Below, piece after piece: positions 1-6,521 of a stretch of 9,021 bases of DNA. Positions within the stretch are counted from its first letter, which is position 1; each line of letters begins with the position of its first letter. The DNA comes from Gemmataceae bacterium (GTDB lineage Bacteria > Planctomycetota > Planctomycetia > Gemmatales > Gemmataceae). The notes beneath the pieces are model-generated. The model ran no database searches, was not told where the DNA came from, and saw only the letters and a list, made by a program, of their open reading frames with translations. The DNA is taken from positions 1 through 9,021 of the forward strand of contig CANLGS010000104.1 of NCBI GenBank assembly GCA_947490035.1, read 5' to 3'. Made by a program: the position numbers and the translations under genes.

Positions 1-85
1 GGCGGACGCGATCGCGCGGCCGACCAAATTCGAGACGAAGGGCGGGGAGTACGCGTCGTACGTGCTCAAGCGGATCAAGAAGTAG
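1..85 (+). CDS. C-terminal end of an unidentified protein (partial)
   Basis: An open frame enters from the left edge with its first full codon at 2 and ends at TAG 83-85. The 27 visible residues are ADAIARPTKFETK followed by GGEYASYVLKRIKK. They are rich in lysine and arginine at the end and show no recognisable motif. G+C and codon choice (GCG, ACG, AAG, ATC) match the neighbouring genes, and a small hairpin follows the stop, which together support a real gene end. The function cannot be judged from so short a tail. Confidence 0.6.
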   Translation, partial: ADAIARPTKFETKGGEYASYVLKRIKK

Positions 86-93
86 CCGAAGGC

Positions 94-114
94 CGGAGAC
101 TACCTTGGTCTCCG
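94..114 (+). terminator. Weak hairpin after the partial gene
   Basis: CGGAGAC (94-100) pairs perfectly with GTCTCCG (108-114) around a 7-base loop. It lies 8 bases after the stop of the partial gene and is followed by a pyrimidine-rich stretch but no clear U-tract. It may be a terminator for that gene; this is an inference from position and pairing only. Confidence 0.35.
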
Positions 115-153
115 TGCCTCTTATCCCAACCCCGACTCAACAGAGCGGCCGCC

Positions 154-1059
154 ATGCGCGCAGTCATACTCACAGTTCTTCTCGCACTCGCCGGTATGAC
201 TACTGTCTGTATTGGCGCCGACCCCGAGCGCCCCAAGTTCGACAACCTACCGGCCGACGCCGAGGTTCACGTGGTCGCCGTTTCTGAAGCCCACGCGGCG
301 GGCATTTCACGTAAGGAAATCACCGATGTCCAGGGTTTGGTGAAGGCACTGCGTGCAAAGGACGGACCAGGCGCGCACATCCGCAAACTCCTCTCAAAAG
401 ACGCCGACGAACTCCTGACTGACGCTGTCGAGATGGGCCGGTTTGGGAAGGATGCGAACCCCGTCATCGGCAAAGCCAGAGTCGCGCAGAGGCTCTCGAA
501 CATCTTGGAGGGGGCGATTCAGGAGCGCGTGTTCTACGACAAGGATGCGTTCGCGAAGGTCGAGTTGACCAAGGGCCTCAAGGAGTTCGTAGCTCTTGGC
601 GACAAGCGGACCGTGTTCCAAACCGAGCGCATGAATCGCGAGCTGCTCTCGTTGGTATTCGCCGACTTTCTCGCCGAAACGCCCGTTGATTACCACACCG
701 TCCACGTCACCGTGCAACCCGGCAAGCCGGTCGTGCTGGTGACTTCCGCATCCACCCAAACGCGCTGGGTGGTGAAAGTGGAGAAGGGCGCGACGGTGGC
801 CGGAGTAATCCAGTTTGGCAACACCGCACAGGAGTTGGTGGGCACCGACGCGCCGGTCATCTACCGGGCTGGCATCCTGCCGAACGGCAAGAAAGGGCCG
901 GTGCAAGGGTTCAACGCCTACAAGCAGGACGACAAGGAGCCGTCGTACAAGCGCATCAAGGGCGAGGTGAAAGAGTACACGGGCAAAGACTTCACCAGTT
1001 TTCAGGGGCAGTACCAGTCGGGCAAGGAACCGTTCGTGGTGAAGCCGGGCGCGAAGTGA
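154..1059 (+). CDS. Secreted protein of unknown function
   Basis: This codes for 301 residues. Residues 1-22 form a signal peptide: basic R2, a hydrophobic core VILTVLLALAGM, and a likely signal peptidase I site after CIGA-22. C19 is not in a good lipobox, so a lipoprotein is unlikely. The mature part is soluble, with no membrane segment and only a few Cys. The middle (about 50-165) looks helical and charged; the C-terminal part (about 180-290) looks beta-rich, for example TVHVTVQPGKPVVLVTSAS and RWVVKVEKGATVAGVI. I recognise no family. The start is the first ATG able to give the signal peptide; its ribosome site is weak (CAGAGCGG). The gene is monocistronic: it follows a gene end 68 bp upstream and converges on the Gfo/Idh/MocA gene. 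An overlapping 60-codon frame at 105-287 is a shadow. Export is well supported; the role is unknown. Confidence 0.85.
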   Translation: MRAVILTVLLALAGMTTVCIGADPERPKFDNLPADAEVHVVAVSEAHAAGISRKEITDVQGLVKALRAKDGPGAHIRKLLSKDADELLTDAVEMGRFGKDANPVIGKARVAQRLSNILEGAIQERVFYDKDAFAKVELTKGLKEFVALGDKRTVFQTERMNRELLSLVFADFLAETPVDYHTVHVTVQPGKPVVLVTSASTQTRWVVKVEKGATVAGVIQFGNTAQELVGTDAPVIYRAGILPNGKKGPVQGFNAYKQDDKEPSYKRIKGEVKEYTGKDFTSFQGQYQSGKEPFVVKPGAK

Positions 1060-1060
1060 C

Positions 1061-1085
1061 GCCCGCGCCTTACGGAGGCGCGGGC
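1061..1085. terminator. Bidirectional terminator hairpin between convergent genes
   Basis: GCCCGCGCC (1061-1069) and GGCGCGGGC (1077-1085) form a perfect 9-bp stem with loop TTACGGA. It lies exactly in the 39-bp gap between the stop of the secreted + strand gene and the stop of the - strand oxidoreductase gene. There is no U-tract, as is usual for hairpins at gene ends in very GC-rich genomes. The shared-terminator role is inferred from position. Confidence 0.6.
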
Positions 1086-1098
1086 ACCTCCGCCCTGT

Positions 1099-2229
1099 TC
1101 ACTCCACCTCGCTCAGTTCCACGAGCCGGCTCTTCTCCTTGAGCGACTTTGCCGCGGCGTGGACGATGGCCGTGACCGCGACGATCTCCGCGTGCGGGAT
1201 CGGCTCCTTCTTCGTCTTCACCATCTCGCGGAAGGTCGCGGCCAGCCGGAACATCTCGTAGTGGTGGCCGTACCAGAAATCGCCTTCGATCGACGGCGTG
1301 AACTCGAACCGCTTCTTCTGGAAGAACACGGCGGTGTGGTTGTACTCCCACTGCTCGTTCGGCCGCCCGAACCAGATCTCCGCCGGCATCCGGTCCGGGT
1401 ACGTCACCAGCGCGTGACACGTGTCCTCGCGCGCGTACATGCTCACCGCCTGCGCGCCGGCGCCGAGCAGCGTGACCACCGCCCACGCGGGATGTTGGCC
1501 GTACACGATCCAGCGGTCGGCCGAGTACCCGCCCTGCACGCCCGCGATCACGTACTGAATCGGCCCGAACTCGCCCGCGTCGCGCTTGCGGACGGCGGCT
1601 TCCATCCCCTGATGGTGCCGGAACAGGCTGCTCGACATGATGGGCGCGTTGTGCTTCTTCGCGAACTCCAGAATCTTCTTCGTGCCCGCGACCGAGCCGC
1701 CGATGGGCTTGTCGCAGAACGTCGGCAGCCCCTTCTTCAGCGCGGGCGCGATCAGGTCGAAGTGGTCGTCGCCAAAGCCGCTCGCGTCGCCGAGCCACAC
1801 CGCGTCCACGTTCTCAACGAGTTCCTCCAGTGACTTCGCGGCCTTCACGCCGGGGAACGCTTCGAGGTACGGCGGAATGACGCTCGCGTCCGCGTCGTAG
1901 TAGTGCGTGATCTTCGTATCGGGGAACGGCAGTTGGTCGAAGGTGAACTTCGGGTTGCGGTTGTACTTGCGGAACATCTCCGCGGAGCCGGGGTCGAGGT
2001 ACTTCTTGATCGCCGCGAGGTCGCATTCCGGGTGGAGGTACTGCGCGAAGTGCCACGTGTGCCCGTTCCGCGGTTGCGGCTTGCCCTTGATGGTCGCGGA
2101 GATGACGCCGATGCGGTACACCTTCGCCGGTTCGGGCGCGGCAGCCGCGGCACTCGAAACCGCCAGCGGCGCAAGCGCGGCGGCACCGAGAAGAACGGCG
2201 CGGCGGGTGGTTGTGGGATGGGTGGGCAT
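1099..2229 (-). CDS. Gfo/Idh/MocA-family oxidoreductase-like protein, Tat-exported
   Basis: This codes for 376 residues from the ATG at 2229. Residues 1-31 are a twin-arginine signal (TTTRRAVLLGAAALAP, then an Ala-rich cleavage region), typical of the many exported Gfo/Idh/MocA proteins of planctomycetes. The Rossmann-like half follows (about 37-180): strand YRIGVIS, later VDAVWLGDAS (141-150) and the family's conserved lysine motif as CDKP (172-175). The C-terminal half (about 200-376) is the alpha/beta substrate domain, with SSSLFRHHQGME and HPAWAVVTLLGAG. Known members oxidise or epimerise sugars or polyols with NAD(P); the substrate here cannot be told. The glycine-rich dinucleotide loop is degenerate (GVISATIKG instead of GxGxxG), so cofactor binding or catalysis may be altered. 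An upstream extension to 2517 is rejected: it overlaps the next gene's 3' end and lacks the Tat-first layout. A weak ribosome site (TGGAA) precedes the chosen start. Confidence 0.88.
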   Translation of the reverse strand: MPTHPTTTRRAVLLGAAALAPLAVSSAAAAAPEPAKVYRIGVISATIKGKPQPRNGHTWHFAQYLHPECDLAAIKKYLDPGSAEMFRKYNRNPKFTFDQLPFPDTKITHYYDADASVIPPYLEAFPGVKAAKSLEELVENVDAVWLGDASGFGDDHFDLIAPALKKGLPTFCDKPIGGSVAGTKKILEFAKKHNAPIMSSSLFRHHQGMEAAVRKRDAGEFGPIQYVIAGVQGGYSADRWIVYGQHPAWAVVTLLGAGAQAVSMYAREDTCHALVTYPDRMPAEIWFGRPNEQWEYNHTAVFFQKKRFEFTPSIEGDFWYGHHYEMFRLAATFREMVKTKKEPIPHAEIVAVTAIVHAAAKSLKEKSRLVELSEVE

Positions 2230-2324
2230 GTGGTTTCCAGTTGTGACGGTGAGGCGCACTTTACGAGGAGCAGAGCGCGAATGCGAACGCAGTTTAGCGT
2301 GCGACCCGGAGGGGCGCCACCACG

Positions 2325-3038
2325 TTACACCTTCCCCAGCAGCAAATCCACCACCCAGCACCCGCGCGCGTGTTCGCGCGGAAGGCGACAGTGGCCGAGG
2401 ATGTCTTCGTCGTCGCACCCGGCATCTTGAAGTGCATCGGCGAGGATCGACATCGCACCGAAGTCGCGCGACTCGTACATCTGACGCGCCAGCGCGAGAA
2501 CGGTTTCCGTGAGCCATTCGAGTTCGATTCTGACCGACTGAAAGGGATTGCCGAAGATGTCGCGCACGAGGTCGGCCTGAAGCGCGAGTTCCGCGAAGAA
2601 CTCGGGCGGCCGGTCCTCAATCCGGACTACACGCAGCCCTTCGCGCAACGGGCCGTCGCCCGCGGCGGATGCGGTCACGTGGGCGGTGTCTTGGGCCAGT
2701 TCCGCGACACCCACGGATTGACAGCAGGCCGACAGGCACGCCCCGAGAAGTTCACGAAAGTATTGGGTTCCGCCGTGCGCGCCGTCGCGGTCCGCAGCGA
2801 TTGCGGCTTCCCCCACAACCTCCCGAACGCGAGCCAGCGCGTCGCCGCTAATCTCACCGTCGGCGAAAGCCTCGGCCGCCGTCACGGCGCGGATGACGAA
2901 CGGCGGCACGAACGGGTTCAACACCTGCCGACAGCACGCGCACGCGAACAGCCGCAGTTTGCGCTTGTTTTCCCGCTCGGGAATCGGCCCGAGCATCTCA
3001 CGCGGGTCGGCACTCGTCAGCCATTCCTGTTCTGTCAT
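2325..3038 (-). CDS. Gemmata-type expanded-family protein, function unknown
   Basis: This codes for 237 residues, soluble, with no signal peptide. The N-terminus MTEQEWLTSADPREML and KRKLRLFACACCRQVL (residues 26-40, with C33, C35, C36) match a protein type that I recall in many copies in Gemmata and its relatives. So do the centre ADLVRDIFGNPF (155-166) and the C-terminus DALQDAGCDDEDILGHCR then RGCWVVDLLLGK (225-236). The usual annotation is hypothetical protein, and I know of no assigned activity. The conserved Cys cluster, a further Cys pair (C105, C106) and the CWVVD ending suggest structural or metal-binding cysteines, but that is a guess. The start is the ATG at 3036-3038, with GGAGG directly upstream at short spacing. 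The gene lies 95 bp upstream of the oxidoreductase gene on the same strand and diverges from the deacylase gene across 104 bp. Length looks complete. Confidence 0.88.
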   Translation of the reverse strand: MTEQEWLTSADPREMLGPIPERENKRKLRLFACACCRQVLNPFVPPFVIRAVTAAEAFADGEISGDALARVREVVGEAAIAADRDGAHGGTQYFRELLGACLSACCQSVGVAELAQDTAHVTASAAGDGPLREGLRVVRIEDRPPEFFAELALQADLVRDIFGNPFQSVRIELEWLTETVLALARQMYESRDFGAMSILADALQDAGCDDEDILGHCRLPREHARGCWVVDLLLGKV

Positions 3039-3082
3039 GCCTCCACCATACCGCGCGCCGGCATCCGTCCGCTACGGGGCGC

Positions 3083-3103
3083 TCATCACGCGGAGCGTGA
3101 TGA
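3083..3103 (+). repeat. 9-bp hairpin in a divergent promoter region
   Basis: TCATCACGC (3083-3091) pairs perfectly with GCGTGATGA (3095-3103) around GGA. It sits between two divergent genes and abuts a TACAAT hexamer. It could be an operator bound by a dimeric regulator or a dispersed palindrome. I have an impression of similar motifs in other Gemmata intergenic regions, which I cannot verify here. Confidence 0.5.
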
Positions 3104-3104
3104 C

Positions 3105-3110
3105 TACAAT
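3105..3110 (+). promoter_or_regulatory. Possible -10 box for the deacylase gene
   Basis: TACAAT matches the sigma-70 -10 consensus at 5 of 6 positions and lies 32 bp before the GTG start. No convincing -35 is found 16-18 bp upstream, because that position is occupied by the left arm of the 3083-3103 palindrome. The placement fits a short leader. Confidence 0.35.
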
Positions 3111-3142
3111 CACATCTACCCCTCTTCGCTCGCGAGGCTCCC

Positions 3143-4825
3143 GTGAAACTCCTCCTCTCGCTCCTCCCGTGCGCACTCGCACTCGTCGCATCCCTGCTCG
3201 CGCTCCCGGCCCGCGCAGCGGAACCGGAGTACGACCTCGTCATCAAGAACGGGCGCATCATCGACGGCACCGGCAACCCGTGGTTCCACGGCGACGTTGC
3301 GATCGTCGGCGACAAGATCGTTGCCGTCGGCCGCGTACCTGATGGCAAGGCGAAGCGCACCATCGACGCGAAGGGTTTGGTCGTCGCGCCCGGCTTCATC
3401 GACATTCATTCGCACTCCGACGATTTGGTTCTCGAAGACGGCCACGCGCAGAGCAAGATTCGCCAGGGCGTGACGACGGAGATTCTCGGCGAAGGTCGCT
3501 CCGCCGGGCCGCTGAAGGGGCAACTCGCGGCGCGCAAGTTCACCGCGCGCGGGAAGGAACTCACGTGGGCCACGCTCGGCGGCTACCTCGACACCATCGA
3601 CAAGGTAGGCGTGAGCGTGAACGTCGCGAGTTACGTCGGCCTGGATAACGTCTGGGAATGCGTGATGGGCAAGTCGCACGCGCGCCCCACCGCGAAGCAA
3701 CTCGATGAGATGAAACAGCTCGTCCAGGAGGCAATGAAAGACGGCGCGCTCGGGCTTTCGACGTACATGATGATGCCGCCCGGTTCGCTCGCGACGACCG
3801 ACGACCTCGTGGAGTTGTGCAAGGTGGTGAAGAAGCACGGCGGGATTTACTCGTCGCACATCCGCACGGAGGGGATCGGCGTTCTCGACGCCATCAAAGA
3901 GACGATCGAGATCGGCGAAAAGGCCGGCGTGCCGGTGGACATCATTCACCTCAAGATCGCGGACGAGAAGCTGTGGGGCAAGATGAAGGACGTGATCGCA
4001 CTCATCGAAGATGCACGCAAGCGCGGCGTGAACGTACAGGCGAACGTGTACCCGTACACGCGCGGCAACAACAACCTGTCGAGCATCATCCCGCCGTGGG
4101 CGCACGAAGGCGGGCTTACCAAACTCATGGAGCGGTTGAAAGACCCGAAGCACCGCGAGCGCCTCAAGAAGGACATCAAGGACGGCGTGCCGGGGTGGTA
4201 CAACCACTACACCGCCGTCGGCGGCGACTGGTCGCGTATGCTCGTCAGCGGTCGCGGCACCTACGAAGGCTTGACGATGGATCGCGTCATCGAAGCGAAG
4301 TCGAAAGGCAAGACGCCGACACCGGACCCGCTCGACATCTTCCTCGACATCTTGATTGAACAGGGCGGTTCGGTGCCGACGGTGTTCGCGCACCACGACG
4401 AGAAGGACATGAACCTCGCGATGCAACAACCGTGGTGCTCCATCGGCTCCGACGGCAGTGCTTACGCGACCGACGGCGCGCTGAAGCGCGGCAACCCGCA
4501 CCCGCGAAACTTCGGCACGTTCCCGCGCGTCCTCGGCGTGTACGTTCGCGACCGCGGGGTGCTGAAGCTCGAAGACGCGGTCCGCAAAATGACCTCGCTG
4601 AACGCCGCGAAGGTTGGGTTAGTGGACCGCGGCACGCTCCGCGCCGGCGCGTTCGCGGACGTGACGCTCTTCGACGCGGACAAGGTGATTGACAAGTCCA
4701 CGTACACCGCGCCGTTCGCGTACAACGACGGCATCGAGTTCGTGATCGTGAACGGGCAGGTGGTGTTGGATAAGGGCAAGCACACCGACGCGATGCCTGG
4801 AAGAGCGTTGCGGAAGGGGAAGTAA
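3143..4825 (+). CDS. Secreted N-acyl-D-amino-acid deacylase-like amidohydrolase
   Basis: This codes for 560 residues, starting at GTG 3143 with GAGG five bases upstream. Residues 1-25 are a signal peptide (MKLLLSLLP, hydrophobic core, cleavage after ARA), so the enzyme acts outside the cytoplasm. The layout is that of amidohydrolase superfamily D-aminoacylases: an N-terminal composite beta strand region (YDLVIKNGRIIDGTG, 30-44), metal motif DIHSHSD (H89, H91), SSHI (H239), IIHLK (H269, K271), FAHHDE (415-420), GSDGSA (D437), and the C-terminal strand region closing with VIVNGQVVLDKGKHTDAMPGRALR. Family enzymes hydrolyse N-acyl-D-amino acids to D-amino acids and a carboxylate; some members act on dipeptides or hydantoins, so the exact substrate is open. 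The bridging Cys of classical D-aminoacylase (GNCG motif) is absent: the position reads GEGRSAGP (116-123). The gene appears to be single, with a divergent upstream gene and strong palindromes downstream. Confidence 0.92.
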   Translation: MKLLLSLLPCALALVASLLALPARAAEPEYDLVIKNGRIIDGTGNPWFHGDVAIVGDKIVAVGRVPDGKAKRTIDAKGLVVAPGFIDIHSHSDDLVLEDGHAQSKIRQGVTTEILGEGRSAGPLKGQLAARKFTARGKELTWATLGGYLDTIDKVGVSVNVASYVGLDNVWECVMGKSHARPTAKQLDEMKQLVQEAMKDGALGLSTYMMMPPGSLATTDDLVELCKVVKKHGGIYSSHIRTEGIGVLDAIKETIEIGEKAGVPVDIIHLKIADEKLWGKMKDVIALIEDARKRGVNVQANVYPYTRGNNNLSSIIPPWAHEGGLTKLMERLKDPKHRERLKKDIKDGVPGWYNHYTAVGGDWSRMLVSGRGTYEGLTMDRVIEAKSKGKTPTPDPLDIFLDILIEQGGSVPTVFAHHDEKDMNLAMQQPWCSIGSDGSAYATDGALKRGNPHPRNFGTFPRVLGVYVRDRGVLKLEDAVRKMTSLNAAKVGLVDRGTLRAGAFADVTLFDADKVIDKSTYTAPFAYNDGIEFVIVNGQVVLDKGKHTDAMPGRALRKGK

Positions 4826-4831
4826 TCTGAA

Positions 4832-4918
4832 GGCGAGCGGGGGGCGTAAGCCCCCTGTTAGACCTCAACATCACGAGCGCGTTGAGGTCTAACAGGGGGC
4901 TTACGCCCCCCGCTCGCC
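4832..4918. repeat. Perfect 38-bp inverted repeat built of two nested hairpins
   Basis: The arm at 4832-4869 is an exact reverse complement of 4881-4918, separated by an 11-base loop. Each arm contains a smaller hairpin, a G-run and a C-run around GTAA/TTAC, bordered by GGCGAGC (left) or GCTCGCC (right). The right arm shares the 16-mer CGCCCCCCGCTCGCCA (4904-4919) with 7879-7894. The unit also resembles 6767-6792. The paired-inverted layout is that of bacterial REP doublets (BIMEs). It lies 6 bp after the deacylase stop, so it may also end or stabilise that transcript. Confidence 0.9.
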
Positions 4919-4932
4919 AAGAGCAGGCAAGA

Positions 4933-4962
4933 CGAAAGCCCCGGCTCGCGCCGGGGCTTTCG
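4933..4962 (+). terminator. Strong GC-rich terminator hairpin
   Basis: CGAAAGCCCCGGC (4933-4945) pairs perfectly over 13 bp with GCCGGGGCTTTCG (4950-4962) around a TCGC tetraloop. The A-run on the left arm and CTTTCG on the right arm give the usual bidirectional terminator form. It probably ends transcription from the deacylase gene before prmC. Confidence 0.7.
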
Positions 4963-5020
4963 CTGTCGGTCGTGCCGCGTCTACTTCAAGACCTGTGGCG
5001 CGGAAGGCTCACGGCACCGC

Positions 5021-5105
5021 CGGCCGGCAAACTGAAAAGAGAGGCCGGGAACCGCGATCGGTGAGGTTGTTCCAGACCCGGCCTGTCTTTTCAGTTTGCC
5101 GGCCG
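5021..5105. repeat. 29-bp inverted repeat with one mismatch
   Basis: The arm at 5021-5049 (begins CGGCCGGCAAACTGAAAAGA) is the reverse complement of 5077-5105 except for one base; the spacer is 27 bases (5050-5076). The sequence is unrelated to the G-run repeats. It has no gene on either side within 100 bp, so it looks like an inserted palindrome rather than a simple terminator. The arms include an A/T-rich core (AAACTGAAAAGA) that stands out from the GC-rich background. Confidence 0.85.
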
Positions 5106-5277
5106 AAAGCGGTGCTGGAACAGCCTTCCCCGCGACGCATAGCCAGGCAAGCGCTCTGGCGACGCAACATCGCCCTTGTGCAAAGCACGAGCTAAACGCA
5201 CGCATAACCGACGCACGCAGTTCTACGCGACCCGCGACCACTCCGCAACTACTCTGTTTCGCGAACGCGGCATTCGC

Positions 5278-5283
5278 GATAAT
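5278..5283 (+). promoter_or_regulatory. Possible -10 box for prmC
   Basis: GATAAT matches the -10 consensus at 5 of 6 positions, 44 bp before the prmC ATG. It follows a small palindrome (CGCGAA 5260-5265 with TTCGCG 5273-5278). No good -35 hexamer is present, so support is weak. Confidence 0.3.
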
Positions 5284-5327
5284 ACCCGCACTCCGCTGCG
5301 CGCGCGCACCAACGAGAACGGACACTC

Positions 5328-6203
5328 ATGCCGCCCGCACCGCCGCCGAAAGTCTGGACGATCAAAGAACTCCTCGCGTGGACGACGACCCACTTCAAAG
5401 AGAAGGGCATCGAGGCGGCCAAGCGCGAAGCGGAACTGCTCCTCGCCCACGTCCTTCAAACGACGCGCACGGACCTCATCATGCGGTTCGAGGAGGAACC
5501 CACCGACGCCGAGCGCGCGAAGTTCAAGGAGCTAATCAAGCGCCGCGGGGACGGGTGGCCGGTCGCGTACCTCGTCGGTTCACGCGACTTCTACCTGCTC
5601 ACGTTCGAGGTCGATCCCGGCGTTCTCGTGCCGCGGCCCGATACCGAAACGCTGGTGGTCGAAGCGATCAACCGCTTGAAGCCACTCACCGCGCCAACGG
5701 TACTCGACATCGGCACCGGGTCGGGGTGCATCGCGATCAGTCTCGCGCACTGGAAGAAAGACGCCCACGTCACCGCCACGGATATCTCGCCCGACGCGCT
5801 CGCGGTGGCGAAGCGGAACGCCGCGAAGCACGGCGTCGCGGACCGCATGACGTTCCTGCAAGGTGATCTCTTCGCGCCACTGCCAAGCACACAGTTCGAC
5901 ATGGTGGTGAGCAACCCGCCGTACATCGCGCAGTCGGAGTTCGCGGACCTCGCGCCGGAAGTGCGCGACCACGAACCGCGGCAGGCGCTCGACGGCGGAC
6001 CAGACGGCCTGGCGTACTACCGGCGCATCGCGGCCGGCGTCGGACCGTTCCTCAAACCCGGCGGCTCGCTGCTACTTGAAATCGGTTGGAAGCAGGACGA
6101 CGCGGTGCGGAGTATCCTGGCCGAACGGCCGGAACTGGAACTCGGCCCGACACTCAAGGACATGGGCAAGAACCCGCGCGTCGTCACCGCGAAGAAGAAG
6201 TAA
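5328..6203 (+). CDS. prmC: Peptide chain release factor N5-glutamine methyltransferase PrmC (HemK)
   Basis: This codes for 291 residues, the normal length for the family. The enzyme transfers a methyl group from S-adenosylmethionine to the glutamine of the GGQ motif in release factors RF1 and RF2, in the cytoplasm. The N-terminal helical domain (about 10-85) includes REAELLLAHVL. The catalytic domain holds PRPDTE (102-107), the SAM-binding VLDIGTGSGCIAISLA (125-140), the acidic end of the next strand ATDISPDAL (150-158), and the signature NPPYI (196-200) that binds the substrate glutamine. Then come EVRDHEPRQALDGGPDGL and KPGGSLLLEIG (243-252). All key motifs are intact. The start is the only ATG giving the full N-terminal domain; its ribosome site (GAGAACGG) is moderate. 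Often prmC sits beside prfA, but here it stands alone between palindromic repeats, so transcription is probably independent. Confidence 0.96.
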   Translation: MPPAPPPKVWTIKELLAWTTTHFKEKGIEAAKREAELLLAHVLQTTRTDLIMRFEEEPTDAERAKFKELIKRRGDGWPVAYLVGSRDFYLLTFEVDPGVLVPRPDTETLVVEAINRLKPLTAPTVLDIGTGSGCIAISLAHWKKDAHVTATDISPDALAVAKRNAAKHGVADRMTFLQGDLFAPLPSTQFDMVVSNPPYIAQSEFADLAPEVRDHEPRQALDGGPDGLAYYRRIAAGVGPFLKPGGSLLLEIGWKQDDAVRSILAERPELELGPTLKDMGKNPRVVTAKKK

Positions 6204-6220
6204 GCGAAGAATGGCCCGCT

Positions 6221-6306
6221 GATGACGCGGACTTCGGCGCAGATGAAATCAGATTAAACACAATCTGCTCTTATCTGATTTCATCTGCGACGAAGTCCGC
6301 GTCATC
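6221..6306. repeat. 34-bp inverted repeat with one mismatch between convergent genes
   Basis: The arm at 6221-6254 (GATGACGCGGACTTCGGCGC then AGATGAAATCAGAT) is the reverse complement of 6273-6306 except for one base; the loop is 18 bases. A further CCGC/GCGG pairing extends it past one mismatch. It fills the 120-bp gap between prmC and the convergent hemP, so it may serve as a shared terminator. Its AGATGAAATCAGAT core is markedly more AT-rich than the region, which suggests a dispersed element. Confidence 0.85.
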
Positions 6307-6323
6307 TGCGGCTCTTCTCTTTC

Positions 6324-6500
6324 TTACTTCTGTAGGATCAATTTCCCGCGGCGGGTGATGCGCAAGCGGTAGCGCACGCCGTCGAGGTCGATCCACACCT
6401 CCCGCTTGCCCGCGAACAACTCGTCCGCCTTGATGGTGCGCGCGGGGCCGTCGCCGTTCGCGGCTTCGCGGTCGTCTTCTTCCGGTTCCGCGTCGTTCAT
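6324..6500 (-). CDS. hemP: Hemin uptake protein HemP
   Basis: This codes for 58 residues. The C-terminal 35 residues, ADELFAGKREVWIDLDG then VRYRLRITRRGKLILQK, match the compact HemP fold: the hydrophobic ADELF segment, a strand around VWIDLDG, the YRLRITR strand and the terminal LILxK. HemP proteins are small cytoplasmic proteins encoded with heme or siderophore uptake genes and controlled by Fur; in some proteobacteria HemP activates heme-uptake transcription. The first 20 residues are acidic and look disordered. The ATG at 6500 is chosen because GAGG lies six bases upstream in a purine-rich stretch; the frame stays open to 6557, but that extension would cover the candidate Fur site and has a poorer ribosome site. 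The gene diverges from a DUF1559-PepSY unit and converges on prmC. Confidence 0.88.
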   Translation of the reverse strand: MNDAEPEEDDREAANGDGPARTIKADELFAGKREVWIDLDGVRYRLRITRRGKLILQK

Positions 6501-6506
6501 CGGCGG

Positions 6507-6517
6507 CCTCTTCCTCT
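6507..6517 (-). promoter_or_regulatory. Ribosome binding site that sets the hemP start
   Basis: Read on the - strand, the stretch is GAGGAAGAGG-like, with GAGG ending six bases before the ATG at 6500. It favours this start over in-frame ATGs at 6542 and 6557. Confidence 0.6.
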
Positions 6518-6521
6518 CGGC

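Larger units (their letters stand above)
4826..5327. other. 502-bp gene-free stretch rich in palindromes
   Basis: Between the deacylase stop and the prmC start I see no supportable gene on either strand. It holds, in order, a paired G-run/C-run inverted repeat (4832-4918), a GC-rich terminator (4933-4962), a second long inverted repeat (5021-5105), and about 220 bp of less structured sequence with a GATAAT hexamer at 5278. The short frames here translate the palindromes and are rejected. Confidence 0.8.

Noticed and set aside
1159..1833. 224-codon + strand frame inside the oxidoreductase gene
   Set aside because: Antisense shadow with biased Arg/His/Val composition and no recognisable domain.
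2230..2517. N-terminal extension of the oxidoreductase to 2517
   Set aside because: The extra 96 residues are low-quality Arg-rich sequence overlapping the 3' end of the upstream gene, and the Tat signal fits a start at 2229.
3116..4501. 461-codon open frame on the - strand opposite the deacylase gene
   Set aside because: Shadow of the deacylase codons; repetitive VRVH/RRDD composition and no domain.
4882..5195. Small frames in the deacylase-prmC gap (for example 4882-5064 and 4995-5195)
   Set aside because: They translate the palindromic repeats and the terminator; no coding signature.
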